From NCBI GenBank assembly GCA_032622095.1, contig CP136065.1, positions 150,603,577 to 150,667,576 on the forward strand: a DNA stretch of 64,000 nucleotides, in the 5' to 3' direction. The position numbers were made by a program, and so were the translations under genes. The notes beneath the pieces were generated by a model. It had not been told where the DNA came from. It did no database searches and saw only the letters and a program-made list of their open reading frames with translations. Positions 47,690 through 59,100 of this stretch are shown here, piece by piece. The DNA is from Siphonodentalium dalli. Lineage: Eukaryota > Mollusca > Scaphopoda > Gadilida > Siphonodentaliidae. Each line of letters opens with the position of its first letter. Positions within the stretch are counted from its first letter, which is position 1.

Positions 47690-47910
47690 AGTTTTCAACA
47701 GTTGAAAATTTCATCACTGACAGCATTATTTGGAAATTACAGACCAAAAGTACGTTCATATTGTTGCGATAGTTTGATTTTCTAACAAACATTAATTGTA
47801 GACTGAAGTTCATTCAGTTGTCAGGTTGGACATTTACACCATTGGGAAAGTTTAAGGTACTAGTATGAAAATTCCAACCCAAGGGCGGGGAGTGGAACGA
47901 AATTTCCATA
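47690..47910. repeat. GTTGGAAAATTCCAAC-family dispersed repeat (in intron 5)
   Basis: CAACAGTTGAAAATTTCATC and GAAAATTCCAACCCAAGGGC resemble the copies at 27.2 and 37.9 kb. It occupies part of the 778-base intron 47619-48396. Confidence 0.5.
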
Positions 47911-48396
47911 ACTTTAGATTTTGGGCTGGCTCAAGGAGGAGGTATTGTATAGACACCACGAAGTGGAAACCTCATAAACACGACCCTGATTTAGTGCATG
48001 TGCTGCGAATATTCGATTCGATGTCGATATCCATTATTCGATTCAAGATCGATACCGAATCACTCCGCCGATTCTGATAGTTTCGGTTAGACCTGATTCG
48101 GCGGCGTTGCTTGGTTTTGTATTGAAATAGCACATGTCACAATATCCACAGTCAAAAAGAGAACAGAACAAGATAATAATTAAGCACGACGATCGATACC
48201 TACAAAGATCATCTCATATGTATGGTTTTCGGAAAGGAGGTAAACACATTCCTTCCTTTGCAGGCCTATATATATGGGCGCCGTTCTTCTATTCTTTACC
48301 TAACTTGTGATATCAATAATTAATTTTGTGATATCACAAAATGAATATATGATATCACAAAATCAAACAGTTTTTCCTCCTCTATATGTTTACCAG

Positions 48397-48446
48397 CACC
48401 TTCGCAAGAGAAAGAACGGAAGAATGTGCGAGCATCCTATTGTTAA
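48397..48446 (+). CDS. vWA gene exon 6: terminal exon
   Basis: A strong pyrimidine-rich acceptor (TTTTTCCTCC then TATATGTTTACCAG) precedes a frame that enters in phase 1 and reads APSQEKERKNVRASYC then TAA (48444-48446). It follows directly on LCE of exon 5. The tail is short, basic and ends in Cys, which could form an intermolecular disulphide. Total coding length is then 1248 bases, exactly 416 codons with the stop. A weak poly(A) signal candidate ATTAAA is at 48924-48929 with GT-rich sequence after it. Other downstream exons remain possible if this acceptor is not used. Confidence 0.55.
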
Positions 48447-51400
48447 GAAACGGAAGAGCAAGGGGCCTTTCAGAACCTGATTATCAGGGATATGTATGAC
48501 GATGAAGAACGCTTTGTAGAGTACTTCAGATAGGGCAGTTTGCCCAGGTGCTTCATCTCATTGCACCAGCCAATAACTCAATATTACGTCATAAATGGGA
48601 ATTTCTTGATTATTCGGATACGAAAATCGTATCCGATGACGCATACTACCCCAACATTTTGGTAGAATGCGTTATTCGCATCCGATTGTCGTATCGCTGT
48701 CGCAAGTATGTGTCCTGGTCAATTGAAAATCATATGTTGGTAGTTGACGAAAACGGATGCGACTTACGCATACGTAAATCGGATGCTTTTTACGCAGGTA
48801 TGTGTGCCAAGCTTAACGAACGATAAAAGAATCAACGACACATATTCTGTGATCCCAAATTTATATCGCGAAGTCTGCAATTACATAGCCGTGTAACTGC
48901 GAAGAACTAAAATTTGCCAGGAAATTAAAACTTTACCATCAGTATGAACGTAGCCTATTCATATGATCGTGTGTTTACGGGGATTTTTTTAACCTCTTCG
49001 CTGCCATGACGTCCCAATATTACGAACGTAAAATTGCACGCCGTGTGCTATATGGTCCGTACTACGGACCTACTTCAGCACACAAACAGTGGGCCATTAT
49101 TCATAACTGGAACTCAGAGATTTGTGCATCGCAATAACTATATCTCGAAGTTTCAAACAGTGTATGATGTTCCACGATTGTGAACGATAATAGCCTTTCA
49201 ACTTGGTCAGTTGTGTGGTTTTTGGGATATTCCCTTATATTTTTCCACTGGAAAATGGCAATAACGCCAACAGCCCATTTAGCAGCAAAGAGGTTAATTT
49301 TGCGTAAATACCAGCGGGCAAAACTGCTCTATGAGCTTACTTGAAATAATAGGCTTTCATGTTGACCTATTTTCATTAGAAAACAAGTTATTCAAACGAA
49401 TCTATTAATGTCGTGTTTTGAGAAGAAGGGCACCGTATTCACTTCGTCATATTTATTCCACTATGATGCATTCCAGGTATACCACATGTATTCTGAACTG
49501 GACATGGCTCTATTTTTACACAAGAAAAACAACCATAACGACACCATAAAGAACCTGACATAACAAAGACACAAAGCACGGATGCCTGCAGTTGTAGTAA
49601 AAATAAAATTAAGATGCATGGCTGCTAATTGATTTACATCGACAAGGATTATACAGTAGAAATGAAATTAACACATTCCGTTCAAGATCGGAAGATAAAT
49701 TACATGTAAATAAACATGTATAACACTGTTGTGCCGATGGTTTGAACTTATATTTACGGGAAATAAGAGCCCATCCGGTTCTTTCCTTTAATAAATGATG
49801 ACCATATATACACTATGTTGTTTATAACTTTTAGGTCGGTACGGATTTCCCAGAGAGGCTTTAGTTTTTTTAGATACCTTGCATGGCCGAGCCCTCGAAT
49901 AAAACTTGTTCCAGTGAATTGAGGGATCATTCCCACGTAAGGCGAATTGTTTATCATGAATTTTCTGAAAGCAGAAAACGCTCTGTTTCGTGTAAAAGTC
50001 AGCAAAGTTCAGTAGTGATAAGTGGGATGGAAATGCTTATTATATATACTAATATCCGGTCGCAATCATGCCTCAACTCGTTATGCCCATGAAACTATGC
50101 TACCGTATTGTTCAGATTCCATGGCGCATTAGACAAATATAAGCTGCCCAGCGATTTCGAAGCATGTGCTGATCCAGACCACGATTTGTGATCCATGAAA
50201 TGGAATGTAACTTGATTTGTATATATGGGCACGTATGTCAGATACTATCCCGAAAGAGTATTAATTTCTACGTGCAATGGAATTTGAATTTATTCGTGGT
50301 CACTCCTCCACCAAAAACAAAAAAACAAAAAAACAACGTCGTCGTATGACTTAGCGGCTGAACGGGTAAACACTCCCTCCAATAAACCAAACAAACCTAT
50401 ACTTCTGAACATAGCGATACGTGGCGGCCATTTTATGTAATTAATTTGAAATAGAATTCGATATGAAACGAAATACACCAATATGCATGTCAAAACAATA
50501 GCACAAATGCATCAGTTCCGCACAAAATATAACATCATATCGGAACTTCATGTATGACTGCAATCTTGGAAGCCATCTTCAATAATTGAAAGTTCTCACA
50601 GCTGCAGAATTGCATTGGGCGTGGCTCCCACAATTTCTAAACAATTCGTACTGGGTGCAGTTTTCGTGACACGGTTGCTTGAAAAAAAAGAGACAATTTT
50701 TACGAATACAAAATCACTTTTTCCTGGCTACATATCGCGACAGACGGCGATTTCTGTCTCCGTTGGTGTTATTCGTATGGAATACTCTTAGGGCCGACCT
50801 ACAACGGGGCGGGTATTATGGATTCTGCCAAACGTGGAAACCGCCGAAAGCGACAAAATGTCAAGACGCCACACATATTGTCACACGAGCGAACCACCGA
50901 AAGCGCCAAAATGAAATGAAATCTCGTTTGATTATTTCGCTTTTTGGCGGTTCTGTCGTTTGATATCTTAGCGCATTAACCCGATGACTATTCTGGCGGC
51001 GTCCACGTGCATACATTCAAGTTTGTCAATCAGGTAGTGTGGTGCACTACCCCAAACAAACTACACGTATATCTGTACAATCCATTGTTGGTATAATATA
51101 AGTTTGTTTTGTTTTAGTATTCAGGCCGTATTTTAATTTTCTTAGTTGTGAGACCTTGATGTGGGATGAAACGTAATATGGAATATTCGGAGTATTGGAC
51201 CTTCGTAATGTGGTACTTTCGGAGTATTGTAACTTCGAAGTATCGGACGTTCGGAATAAAGGGTTGACACCAAAACAAATAGTCCTCCAACCAACGGGAG
51301 AGCTGACCAGAAATTCCATATGAGTCTAATTTGTATATCAAGCCCTCATATACCAGACCCTATCGAACGCGTTTTAAATATCACAAAATATAGCACAAGT

Positions 51401-51647
51401 ATGCAAGTTGTTACTCTGACAAAGGCAATGCTACATGTCCAGAAGTTGGTATGTTGTACTATGTCCCTCAGTAAAGCCGGATTGATGTCGGTATAGGATG
51501 CAGTTCTCGTCAAAGAAGGCATTAATTTATTTAATTATCTTTTCAAAACATTTACAAAGAATAGGGAGAAGAGAAATAGGATGATAGTATAAAGATTCAT
51601 CGGAAATTTACCCACGTTTAATGATTTTTGAAAACTAATATAAGCGG
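48447..51647. other. 3' flank; no further gene recognised
   Basis: The first 500 bases may be 3' UTR. An unrecognised 92-codon frame (48548-48826) has no family similarity and contains repeated CGTATCCGATG-type words. A minus frame at 49754-50005 is also unrecognised. Around 51170-51260 a short motif (TTCGGAGTATTG) is repeated three or four times. Confidence 0.4.
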
Positions 51648-52000
51648 GTTAACCCTTTACCCAACAGAACGGCCCTGTGCCAATGCAATCTCTTATATAT
51701 GCGAGTCGACCATAGGTCGCCTCGCATATATAAGAGAATGCATTGGCTTAACATATTATAAAATTATAAAATTGTTAAAGAATGTGTTATATATGCGAGG
51801 TGACCTATGGTCGACTGGCATATATAAGAGAATGCATTGGCACAGGGCATAACGGTAACCACCACAATGTTGTCAATGAACCGGCCGGGTTCCAATGATA
51901 TCCATATTTGTATGGTGTTAGTGAGACAGACGGAAGATATTTTAGGCTGTTGAAGCTTTATTTGGCCGTTTTTGGCCGTTTTGTTGGTTAAAGGGTTAAC
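51648..52000. mobile_element. piggyBac-like MITE, 353 bp
   Basis: TTAA at 51649-51652 and 51996-51999 flank the 14-base terminal repeats CCCTTTACCCAACA and (complement) CCCTTTAACCAACA. Inside, two long inverted and direct copies of AATGCATTCTCTTATATATG-like sequence surround GTCGACCATAGGTC. A TTAA target with CCCTTT termini indicates piggyBac-type mobilisation. No transposase is encoded. Confidence 0.75.
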
Positions 52001-53435
52001 AACAGCTATTGCCATTCCTTTCAACGTATCAGCATTAATTTCACCATGGAGTTTTTTCGGTTATTGTAACAATATCTTATGTGAAATGGAAATATCAACA
52101 AGTTTTTGTCGCATATATGGGGAAAGCTGGTAGTTGATGTCCTATGTCTTTTATAAACGAAGCTTATATATTATGAATACAGGTTTCGTTACACTACATA
52201 TGTATTATCAAAGATATTTAACATAACCCTGGATAATTTTCATGTATTTGAGATTCATCAGCCATTTTTTGGCTAAAGTCATAGGAAAACTACAGGTCTA
52301 CTTGACTTATGCTGTTTTCAAATAAATTTATGACCATTTTAGTTCATAAAAAAGTTTGGCACGTGTTGAAAAATTAACAACAGGTGGCAACCTGAAAATA
52401 TATCACTTGACTGCGATTTAGAAAAATGCCAGTTTTCACTCTTATTTGAGCTAATTGTTTTCAAATTTGTCCAAAAATTGTAAAAATACGGGTTCGTGTA
52501 TTTCACTGGAAATTCAGGAAAAGAAGCAGCATGGATAATACTTTGAAAATAAGCCACAAAAGTATAGGCAGTCCGTTTACTTTTCTCACAAAATCCTCAA
52601 TTGCATTACACTTCTGGATTCATAGACAGGGAGGCAATTTTTGAATATTTTGATGTCGAAGCGCCATAGATCTGGCTTAACTGACAGAGGTCAAGTCATC
52701 ACAATAGCAGAATAACAGCTTATAGGCAATTAAAGCACGAACAAAATAAGCCTATTTACAGACCCTGGTCGAATACTCATTTCTGTAAAAAATACTGTCT
52801 AAATATATCATTTTTCGTGTGTGGCCGAAGATCCTATATATATGCGCGACTAAATAGTGTAACGACACCACAGCATTCTAGCTTTATCGATGTCGTTGTT
52901 GGCACATGGAACTCAATTCATTAGCCGAATAAAGCGGTGCTATTTTATTTGTTCTCTTTTTGCTCAGAAGGTAATTGATGATTCGATGGGACATGAGCCG
53001 AGAGAAACAACATGCACAAACAGAAAACAAAACTGCAAATACGAGAGAAACAACACAATTGATAACATAAATTTAATTTGAAACAACGATAGGCGCGACT
53101 TGCCGATTTTTAGCCGGTTTAACTCAACCACCCGCCTTGAAGTGACACTTGTCCAAAGTGGACCTTGCGCTATGTTATATGTGCTAAGCTGTAAATTCAA
53201 ATTTAATTTCATTTTATTTGGTATAAATTCCAGTTATCGAACATGAGAGATAAATTTACATAACAAACAGAACTGACAGATGATAAAGACAAATATAGAC
53301 ATGTATGTTGAACAATTATTGCTGAATAGGAAACATATAATGACAAAGTGATATGAATATATGCTGGATACACCAATCATACAAAATTTCGTAATATCCA
53401 TATCAATGGAATTTAAAATGTTGGGGATATGCTAC
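52001..53435. other. No gene recognised
   Basis: Sequence around 52200-52560 resembles 54790-55170 (TTTCATCAGCCA, GTAAAAATACGGGTTCGTGTATTTCA against GTAAAAATATGGGTTTGTGTATTTCA), so a diverged same-orientation dispersed repeat is present. Nothing coding. Confidence 0.45.
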
Positions 53436-54200
53436 TGATGTTATCGATCAATATCTTGCGTTCATTTCTAAGAGGGTAGCAGTTTGAAATAAAGTGTAAT
53501 TTATCCTCAGTTCCATATTCACATTTCGGGCAGATCCTATCTGATAAATCTAATTTCTTTGATCTCCCCTTTTTAACAAACAGTATGTTATCACTGATCT
53601 TTATTTTTGTAAAAGTGGTTACAACTTCATTATCTAAATCAGCAATAAATAGTTTTCCATTTTAAAGGATGATTTTATTTTCCTGTAGAATCTAAGTTTA
53701 TTTCCATTTGCTTTGTTCTCATCATTATACCACTCATAGTTCCAATGCTGTGAAAATCTTATTTGTAAGTTCCGAACAATGGCATATGCTAATTGATTAA
53801 AATTGGAAGAGGATTGGCGCATGTTGAAATCCCAGCCTTGAAAATATGGTTTTTATCTGTGCACAGAACCCTTCATCCATTTTCATGTTTCCTTGATAAG
53901 CTTTGTTTACAAAAGAATGATCAGGTGATTGTAATATGTGGTCCCTAAAATTTACACTACGTTTAGTTCCTGTGATATATCCTGGGAAAAGTCCTAGTTC
54001 ACTTAAACATGCCATATTGACTCCAAGTGTATACTTAATAAATTTCATTTGAGACATATCTGGAGGAAAAGTACATGCACGTGTTTCAAAATCTGAAAAT
54101 TTCTAACAATGTAGTCAGGGGCGGTAATCTCCTCTCCATATAAAGCGATAGGCATACTACATGTTTGTAAAAGTTTCAAAGATGGTAAAACATTTGTTTT
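53436..54200 (-). pseudogene. LINE ORF2 C-terminal fragment
   Basis: Minus-strand frames read CSMPIALYGEEI, then KFIKYTLGVNMACLSELGLF, the usual post-RT region of CR1/Jockey-group ORF2. A frameshift near 53800 comes before LRFYRKIKSS, and DLSDRICPKCEYGTEDKLHF then ISNCYPLRNER give the C-terminal C-x2-C...H-x4-C zinc motif, closing at a TAA near 53413-53417. The RT core is missing, so this is a 5'-truncated copy. It is not obviously the same subfamily as the 8.4-kb fragment. Confidence 0.75.
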
Positions 54201-54244
54201 ACTACCAGATATTTTTTATATTAACATCCACGACAAATTTCATG

Positions 54245-54351
54245 ATGATCAGACGAACACTCCGGCCTGTAGCCCGTGCTAGTGGATTGAAGCGAGCGAA
54301 CTATCATCTCCCACCTATATTCTTTCAACTCTTTCCCGCTGACGTCACCAG
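54245..54351 (+). CDS. Possible first exon with arginine-rich leader
   Basis: Two adjacent ATGs start MMIRRTLRPVARASGLKRAN, followed by YHLPPIFFQLFPADVT and a consensus donor CACCAG|GTGAGT. An Arg-rich, acid-poor start suits a mitochondrial targeting peptide. There is no TATA box and no next exon was found. It may be a chance frame. Confidence 0.25.
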
Positions 54352-54399
54352 GTGAGTGTTCAGATGACTGGATTCCAGTTTTCACTATTTCGTATTTTT

Positions 54400-55494
54400 T
54401 CGGTTATCTCAGTTTCCTTATTGCGTTATTTTAGTGTATGTCACGTTGCGATATTGGTTGACAGAGTTCATGACCACAACTCTGCACATAGCTGTTCTGC
54501 ATGGAACTAAAATTCCTGTTGTCACTGATTTACATGCAACAATTGTGACTTTCAAACAATATATTATTTTCCACCTGAAATCCATTTAAGACCATTCCGC
54601 ATTTCATTATTTGGTATTAATATTTAATTACATATAAAACTTATATTATAGTTACAATATGATCATACGTAAACGTGAGAGCCAGATTTGGATTGTTATG
54701 AGCTATGGAAGAAGCGTGTATAGTTTGCATGATTTGGCAAAGAATATTTTAAGCTGGACATAAATGTTATTTTACCAATATTTTATCTGTTTGGGTTAAC
54801 ATGACATGGGGTATAGTTACACAAGTACTGTATAGAGGCTATTATCCTATTTGAGTTTCATCAGCCAGTTTTGAGCATCAGCTATATTAAAACTTCTATA
54901 TGTTAGGTATATACTTCACATTGATTAATTTCTTTCATAAAAATAAGTTTTGGCCTATTTTGCAGAAACAAAAATGTATTGCGACCTGAAAATATGCCAC
55001 ACTACCACAATTTAGAGGGGAAAAGCCTGTTTCCACCCTTATTTTAGTAAATTTTTGGCCAAAATTTTACCCCTAATTGTAAAAATATGGGTTTGTGTAT
55101 TTCAACGGAAATTCATGAAATGAAGCAAGAAGAAACATACATGTACTTCGGCAATAATTTGGCCACAAAAAGTGTACGTTGTCTGTTTAGTTTTTTTTAC
55201 ACAACAGCCTCACGTGAATGACATGCCGGATTTATAGCACAACCGGAATGTGATTTTGGATTTTGACATCCAGACACAATAGGCCTCGACAACTTTGCAG
55301 GTCAAGTCACCATGATAGTCTGAAACATTGTAGACAATCAAAGAACCAAGCAAATAAGCCTATATCTAAAGAACCTGGCATGTAATAAGCATGATCCAGT
55401 GCTCATGTATGGAAAACAAAATAATGGCTATACATGTTTCGTATTTGGCCAATTACCCCCCCCCCCCCCCCCCGGCGACTCGATAGAGTAGCGA
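54400..55494. other. No gene recognised
   Basis: Includes the partner of the 52.2-52.6 kb dispersed repeat and a run of about 20 C at 55447-55473. Confidence 0.45.
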
Positions 55495-56347
55495 CGCATT
55501 AAAACGCATACAGTTTCGTTCATATATACCATGACCATCGCGTAAACAGCATGTTATCATAAATACCTACTATATTTTACCTAAGCAAGGGCCTGATTGG
55601 GTTACAGAGGACAGCAAAATACTACTGGCTAATCACACACAAATGGCATAAACGCTCTTTATTATATGATCCTACCCTTATTCCATTCAATACACCCATT
55701 ATATAAATTGTAATATTAAACGTTCGTTTAATAACAGGAAATAGTGCCACGTGACCTTTGACTTCCGGTTTGTCGTCTATTTACATTACGTACGCTACGT
55801 CTCAAAATAATATGGCTTCCATTATTTTTCCAATAAACTATAATGAATGAAGAGTTTGAAAAGTTATGTCATTAAATATACGCCATTACATACGCCAAAT
55901 AGTCTTTATTTGTTGGGACTATATCTTTACGCGGCAAACAACTCAAAGTTACGTGAAACGTCATCGCAGGCCTTATAGAAGCCCATGTTAGTTTCGCGTC
56001 CCATTTGTTGATTTAAGTATGTTTTGTCGAGGTTTTGGATCATGTAATAAATAGAATCTACAACTCGTCCCAGTTTATAACGGAATTTACAAAACTCGTC
56101 CAGTAAATTAGGTCTGGACTCGTTTTGTAAATTCCACTATAAACTGGGGACTCGTTGTAGATCCTCTATTTATTAGTTCCATATCAGGAATTCACCAACA
56201 AAGAACGCTCTCTATGTTTACCATCATAATTTTAACAAACAACAGAAAAGTAACGTTTTATGCTTTTGTTTACATAATAATGGTTAAACATATGAGAATA
56301 ACATACACGTTGTGCGATATTTCTTATTTATATACGGACAAAGTCTT
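55495..56347 (-). pseudogene. Broken inverted copy of vWA gene promoter and exon 1
   Basis: On the minus strand, GACTTTGTCCG, TATATAAATA and the leader match 5909-6072; the ATG corresponds to 56182-56180. Exon 1 is then split by a 504-base insertion (55665-56168) flanked by TTTATTA on both sides (55658-55664 and 56169-56175). The remaining exon part (55581-55657) matches through TCTGTAACCCAATCAGG and the donor GTAAAA, but carries TGA (55635-55633) in place of a Leu codon. The second in-frame ATG is also lost. It cannot make the signal peptide. No A-domain exons follow on the minus strand within view. Confidence 0.8.
55665..56168. mobile_element. Insertion in the exon-1 copy, with ACTCGT foldback
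   Basis: The 504 bases are absent from the intact copy at 6.08 kb, and TTTATTA (7 bp) borders both sides, which looks like a target-site duplication. The right end is a palindrome (56041-56175) with ACTCGT at 56063, 56094, 56118 and 56150 (spacing 31, 24, 32). The rest is non-coding. A TTATTAYATGATCC motif also occurs inverted at 55659 and about 56036, so the insertion could be two nested elements. Confidence 0.65.
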
Positions 56348-56389
56348 AAAGGGACACTTGGCACCTACTGTGGATGAATGTTAAAGTGA

Positions 56390-56570
56390 CACTCGCAGTG
56401 AAAAACTTTATTCTTTTCAAAAACTTTTGAACAATTTAAAGTTTTTTAAGTTTTTGAGATTTTTGAAGTTTTTAAACTTTTGTTGATTTTTTTTGAAATT
56501 TTTGAGATTTTTGAAGTTTTTAATTTTTTTTTTGAAATTTTAAAACTTTTTATGGATACCGGGTGTCCCT
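56390..56570. repeat. Low-complexity TTTTGAAGTTTTT tract
   Basis: Short T-rich words (TTTTTGAAGTTTTTAAACTT and variants) are repeated irregularly, bounded by inverted GGGACACTTGGCACC-like and GGGTGTCCCTTTAACATTCA text. Confidence 0.7.
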
Positions 56571-56623
56571 TTAACATTCAAGACTGAAGCTACCCCACCG
56601 AGATCCTCACGTAATATCCATAG

Positions 56624-56757
56624 AGGATCTACAACGAGTCCCAAGTTTATAGCGGAATTTACAAAACGAGTCCAGTAAATTAGGTAGCTAGCTAATTTAC
56701 TGGACGAGTTTTGTAAATTCCGTTATAAACTGGGACGAGTTGTAGATTCTATTTTAG
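56624..56757. repeat. ACTCGT foldback (copy near 56.7 kb)
   Basis: A palindrome with ACGAGT boxes at 56634, 56666, 56704 and 56735 (spacing 32, 38, 31). Its arms share GCGGAATTTACAAAACGAGT with the 56.1-kb palindrome and are centred on TAGCTAGCTA. It lies only about 450 bases from the related copy. Confidence 0.8.
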
Positions 56758-56799
56758 TCCATGAGCCAGGCTCCCCAAAAATGGAAAATGGTACCATTT

Positions 56800-59100
56800 T
56801 GGTGGGCAAATTCTATCAACATTTTTCTGAAAGCCTATAACCTGAAATTTATCTCAGTGCTGGGGCACACTGGGGCAGTGTAGCTTAGTGTCAACATGTG
56901 TGTTTCCATGGCAACGGAGGGTGTTTTTGGCCGGTATAAAAAGTATGCCTATAATGGTTTATAACTAGAAAGTTTAAGGCAGTACGTCTACCTTTGCATC
57001 GATATGAGGTGCTACCATTGGTGAGCTTTCTTTTGGCACCGGAAATTTCCACTCAAGAGGTCAAGGTCATATATAAAGGTCAAGGTCATTGACCAAAATA
57101 ATAGCATTTTTCATAATGGGTCATACATTTTCTACCCACTGAGTTTAAATATCAGTTCTGAATACGTTATCTTTCTTCAGAAATAATATAATAATATATA
57201 GCATATAGGCTACATGGAGAACTGCGTTGTTATTGAAGTGGAGAAGTCTCTCATGATATATAGTTCTTTAAACTTGGTGACCATTTTCCAAAATGGGTCA
57301 AAATCAGTTATTTCACAAGATATCGTGCTTCTGTGCATAGTATCAATTAGATACTTATAGTGGGACCCCTTAAGGGTTGAATCGTGATTTTAGTGACTAA
57401 AACACGAAACTTCAAATATATGTTGCTTAGGTATAAGGAAAACTTGTTTGGAAGGATGCTCGGGTTGGGGGGGGGGGGGGTGGGGGTAATCTATTATGAT
57501 AAAATCATGTTTCCATGGCAACGGCATAAAATATTTAAAGAAATATTTAAAAAGCCACTTTTGAGATTCAACGAACCTTGGGTTTAAACAAATTATGTTA
57601 ACTTATAGCTGACTCATTAATGGTCCACCAAGCGGACATGGCCACCAGGGCATATAGGGTCAATGTCAATTACCAGGGTCAAGGTCATTGGGGAAAATGT
57701 GTTATTTTGGTCTATTTTTTATTAATTGTCTAATATTTCGTTTAATGCAGTAAGTCTTTCTTTGCAATGGTATCGGGTGTTGCCCATTGGTATACTTTCT
57801 TTTGACGCTGGAGATTATCACATTCAGAGGTCAAGGTCATATACAAATGTCAAGCACTTTCTCAAATATATTAGCTTTTTTCATATCGGGTCATACAGTT
57901 TCTACCCATGCACTGAGTTTATATATCAGTTCTGAATACATTATCTTTGCTCAGAAATAATCTACAATATATATGCTACATGGAGAACTGCGTTATTATT
58001 GCAACCGTCAATTCGTGAGATATAGGTCTTTAAACTGTTGTGGCCATTTTCAAAACTGGGTCAAAATCAGTTATTTCCCAAGATATCGTGTTTTTGTGTA
58101 TATTATCTATTATATATTTATAGTAGGATCCTTTAACTCATTCAGTGCCGGTGACGGATATATACATATATGTATAATTTCAATATTGGTGCATATGCGT
58201 AGAATACTGCGGATTACAAGTTACATTTTGAGACACTTGTCTGTTTAATTATCATGGGGGGATCTGATAAGCGTGCAATCGCTGTATTAGATGAACGTTG
58301 TCTCCGTTCAAACGATGTATCGGGAAGCTCCACACATTGAAGCGTCTAGGAGATGCAGCCGTCTGAATATACGTAGTGAAAATTGATGTGCTTTGTGGGC
58401 GTGACTTGCAGAGTTCAAACTCTCTGAGGGGTCAATGCTTACAGCATACATATCTGTTTATTGGAAAACCGATTTTGATTGCGTAAAGGGCGATTACTAT
58501 CAAGTCGGGGACATGGTGCTTCAAAGCAGTTAATGAGTAGGGACCATACTAGCAATACAAACCGTAAATTTTTATTCTATCCAATATTGAATATTCAAAC
58601 TAAGTATCTAGTTACTGTAAATAATGGCTTTCCGCCAGGAAACTGGAACAGAAATATGGTTTTCCCCAGGAAACCTGGCATTGAATAAGTTAATGGTTGA
58701 ATTGTGATTTATTGACTAATGCATGAAACGTTAAATATATGTATCTTAGTTATAGGGAAAACGTTTTCTATGGGAGTGCCCAGGTTGGCGGGATCATATT
58801 TGACCTAAATCAGGTTTCGATGGAAAAGGCATAACATATTTGAAGAAAAATTTAAAATTGCTGATTTTTAGAATGAACGAACCTTGTGTTTAAAGAAATT
58901 ACGTTTACCCATAGCTAACTCATTAATTGTCCATCAAACGGATTGGGCCACTAGGACATACATGTATCGGGTCAAGATCAATTGCCAAGGTCGATGTCAT
59001 TGGTAAAATAATGTGATCTTTTGGTCTATTTGTTGTTCATTGTCACATATTCCGCTATCACTAATGCCTTAGTCCTGAAAGCGATCCCCATCTTAGTGTG
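56800..59100. repeat. Diverged tandem repeats, GGTCAAGGTCAT family
   Basis: The block GAGGTCAAGGTCATATA, TGGGTCATACATTTTCTACC, ATATCAGTTCTGAATACGTT and CTACATGGAGAACTGCGTT recurs with about a 750-base offset (57.0-57.3 and 57.8-58.1 kb). Further partial copies follow at 58.7-59.1 kb and 61.5-61.7 kb. A G-run lies at 57467-57481. No gene. Confidence 0.7.
58243..58510 (+). repeat. Dispersed repeat, copy 2 (partner at 24225)
   Basis: Matches 24225-24490 in the same orientation through GAATATACGTAGTGAAAATT, TGTGGGCGTGACTT, GAGTTCAAACTCTCT and CTATCAAGTCGGG. It interrupts the GGTCAAGGTCAT repeats. Confidence 0.65.

Noticed and set aside
48548-48826. A 92-codon frame just after the vWA terminal exon
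   Set aside because: No recognisable family, no splice connection in phase, and composed partly of repeated CGTATCCGATG-like words; kept only as a note.
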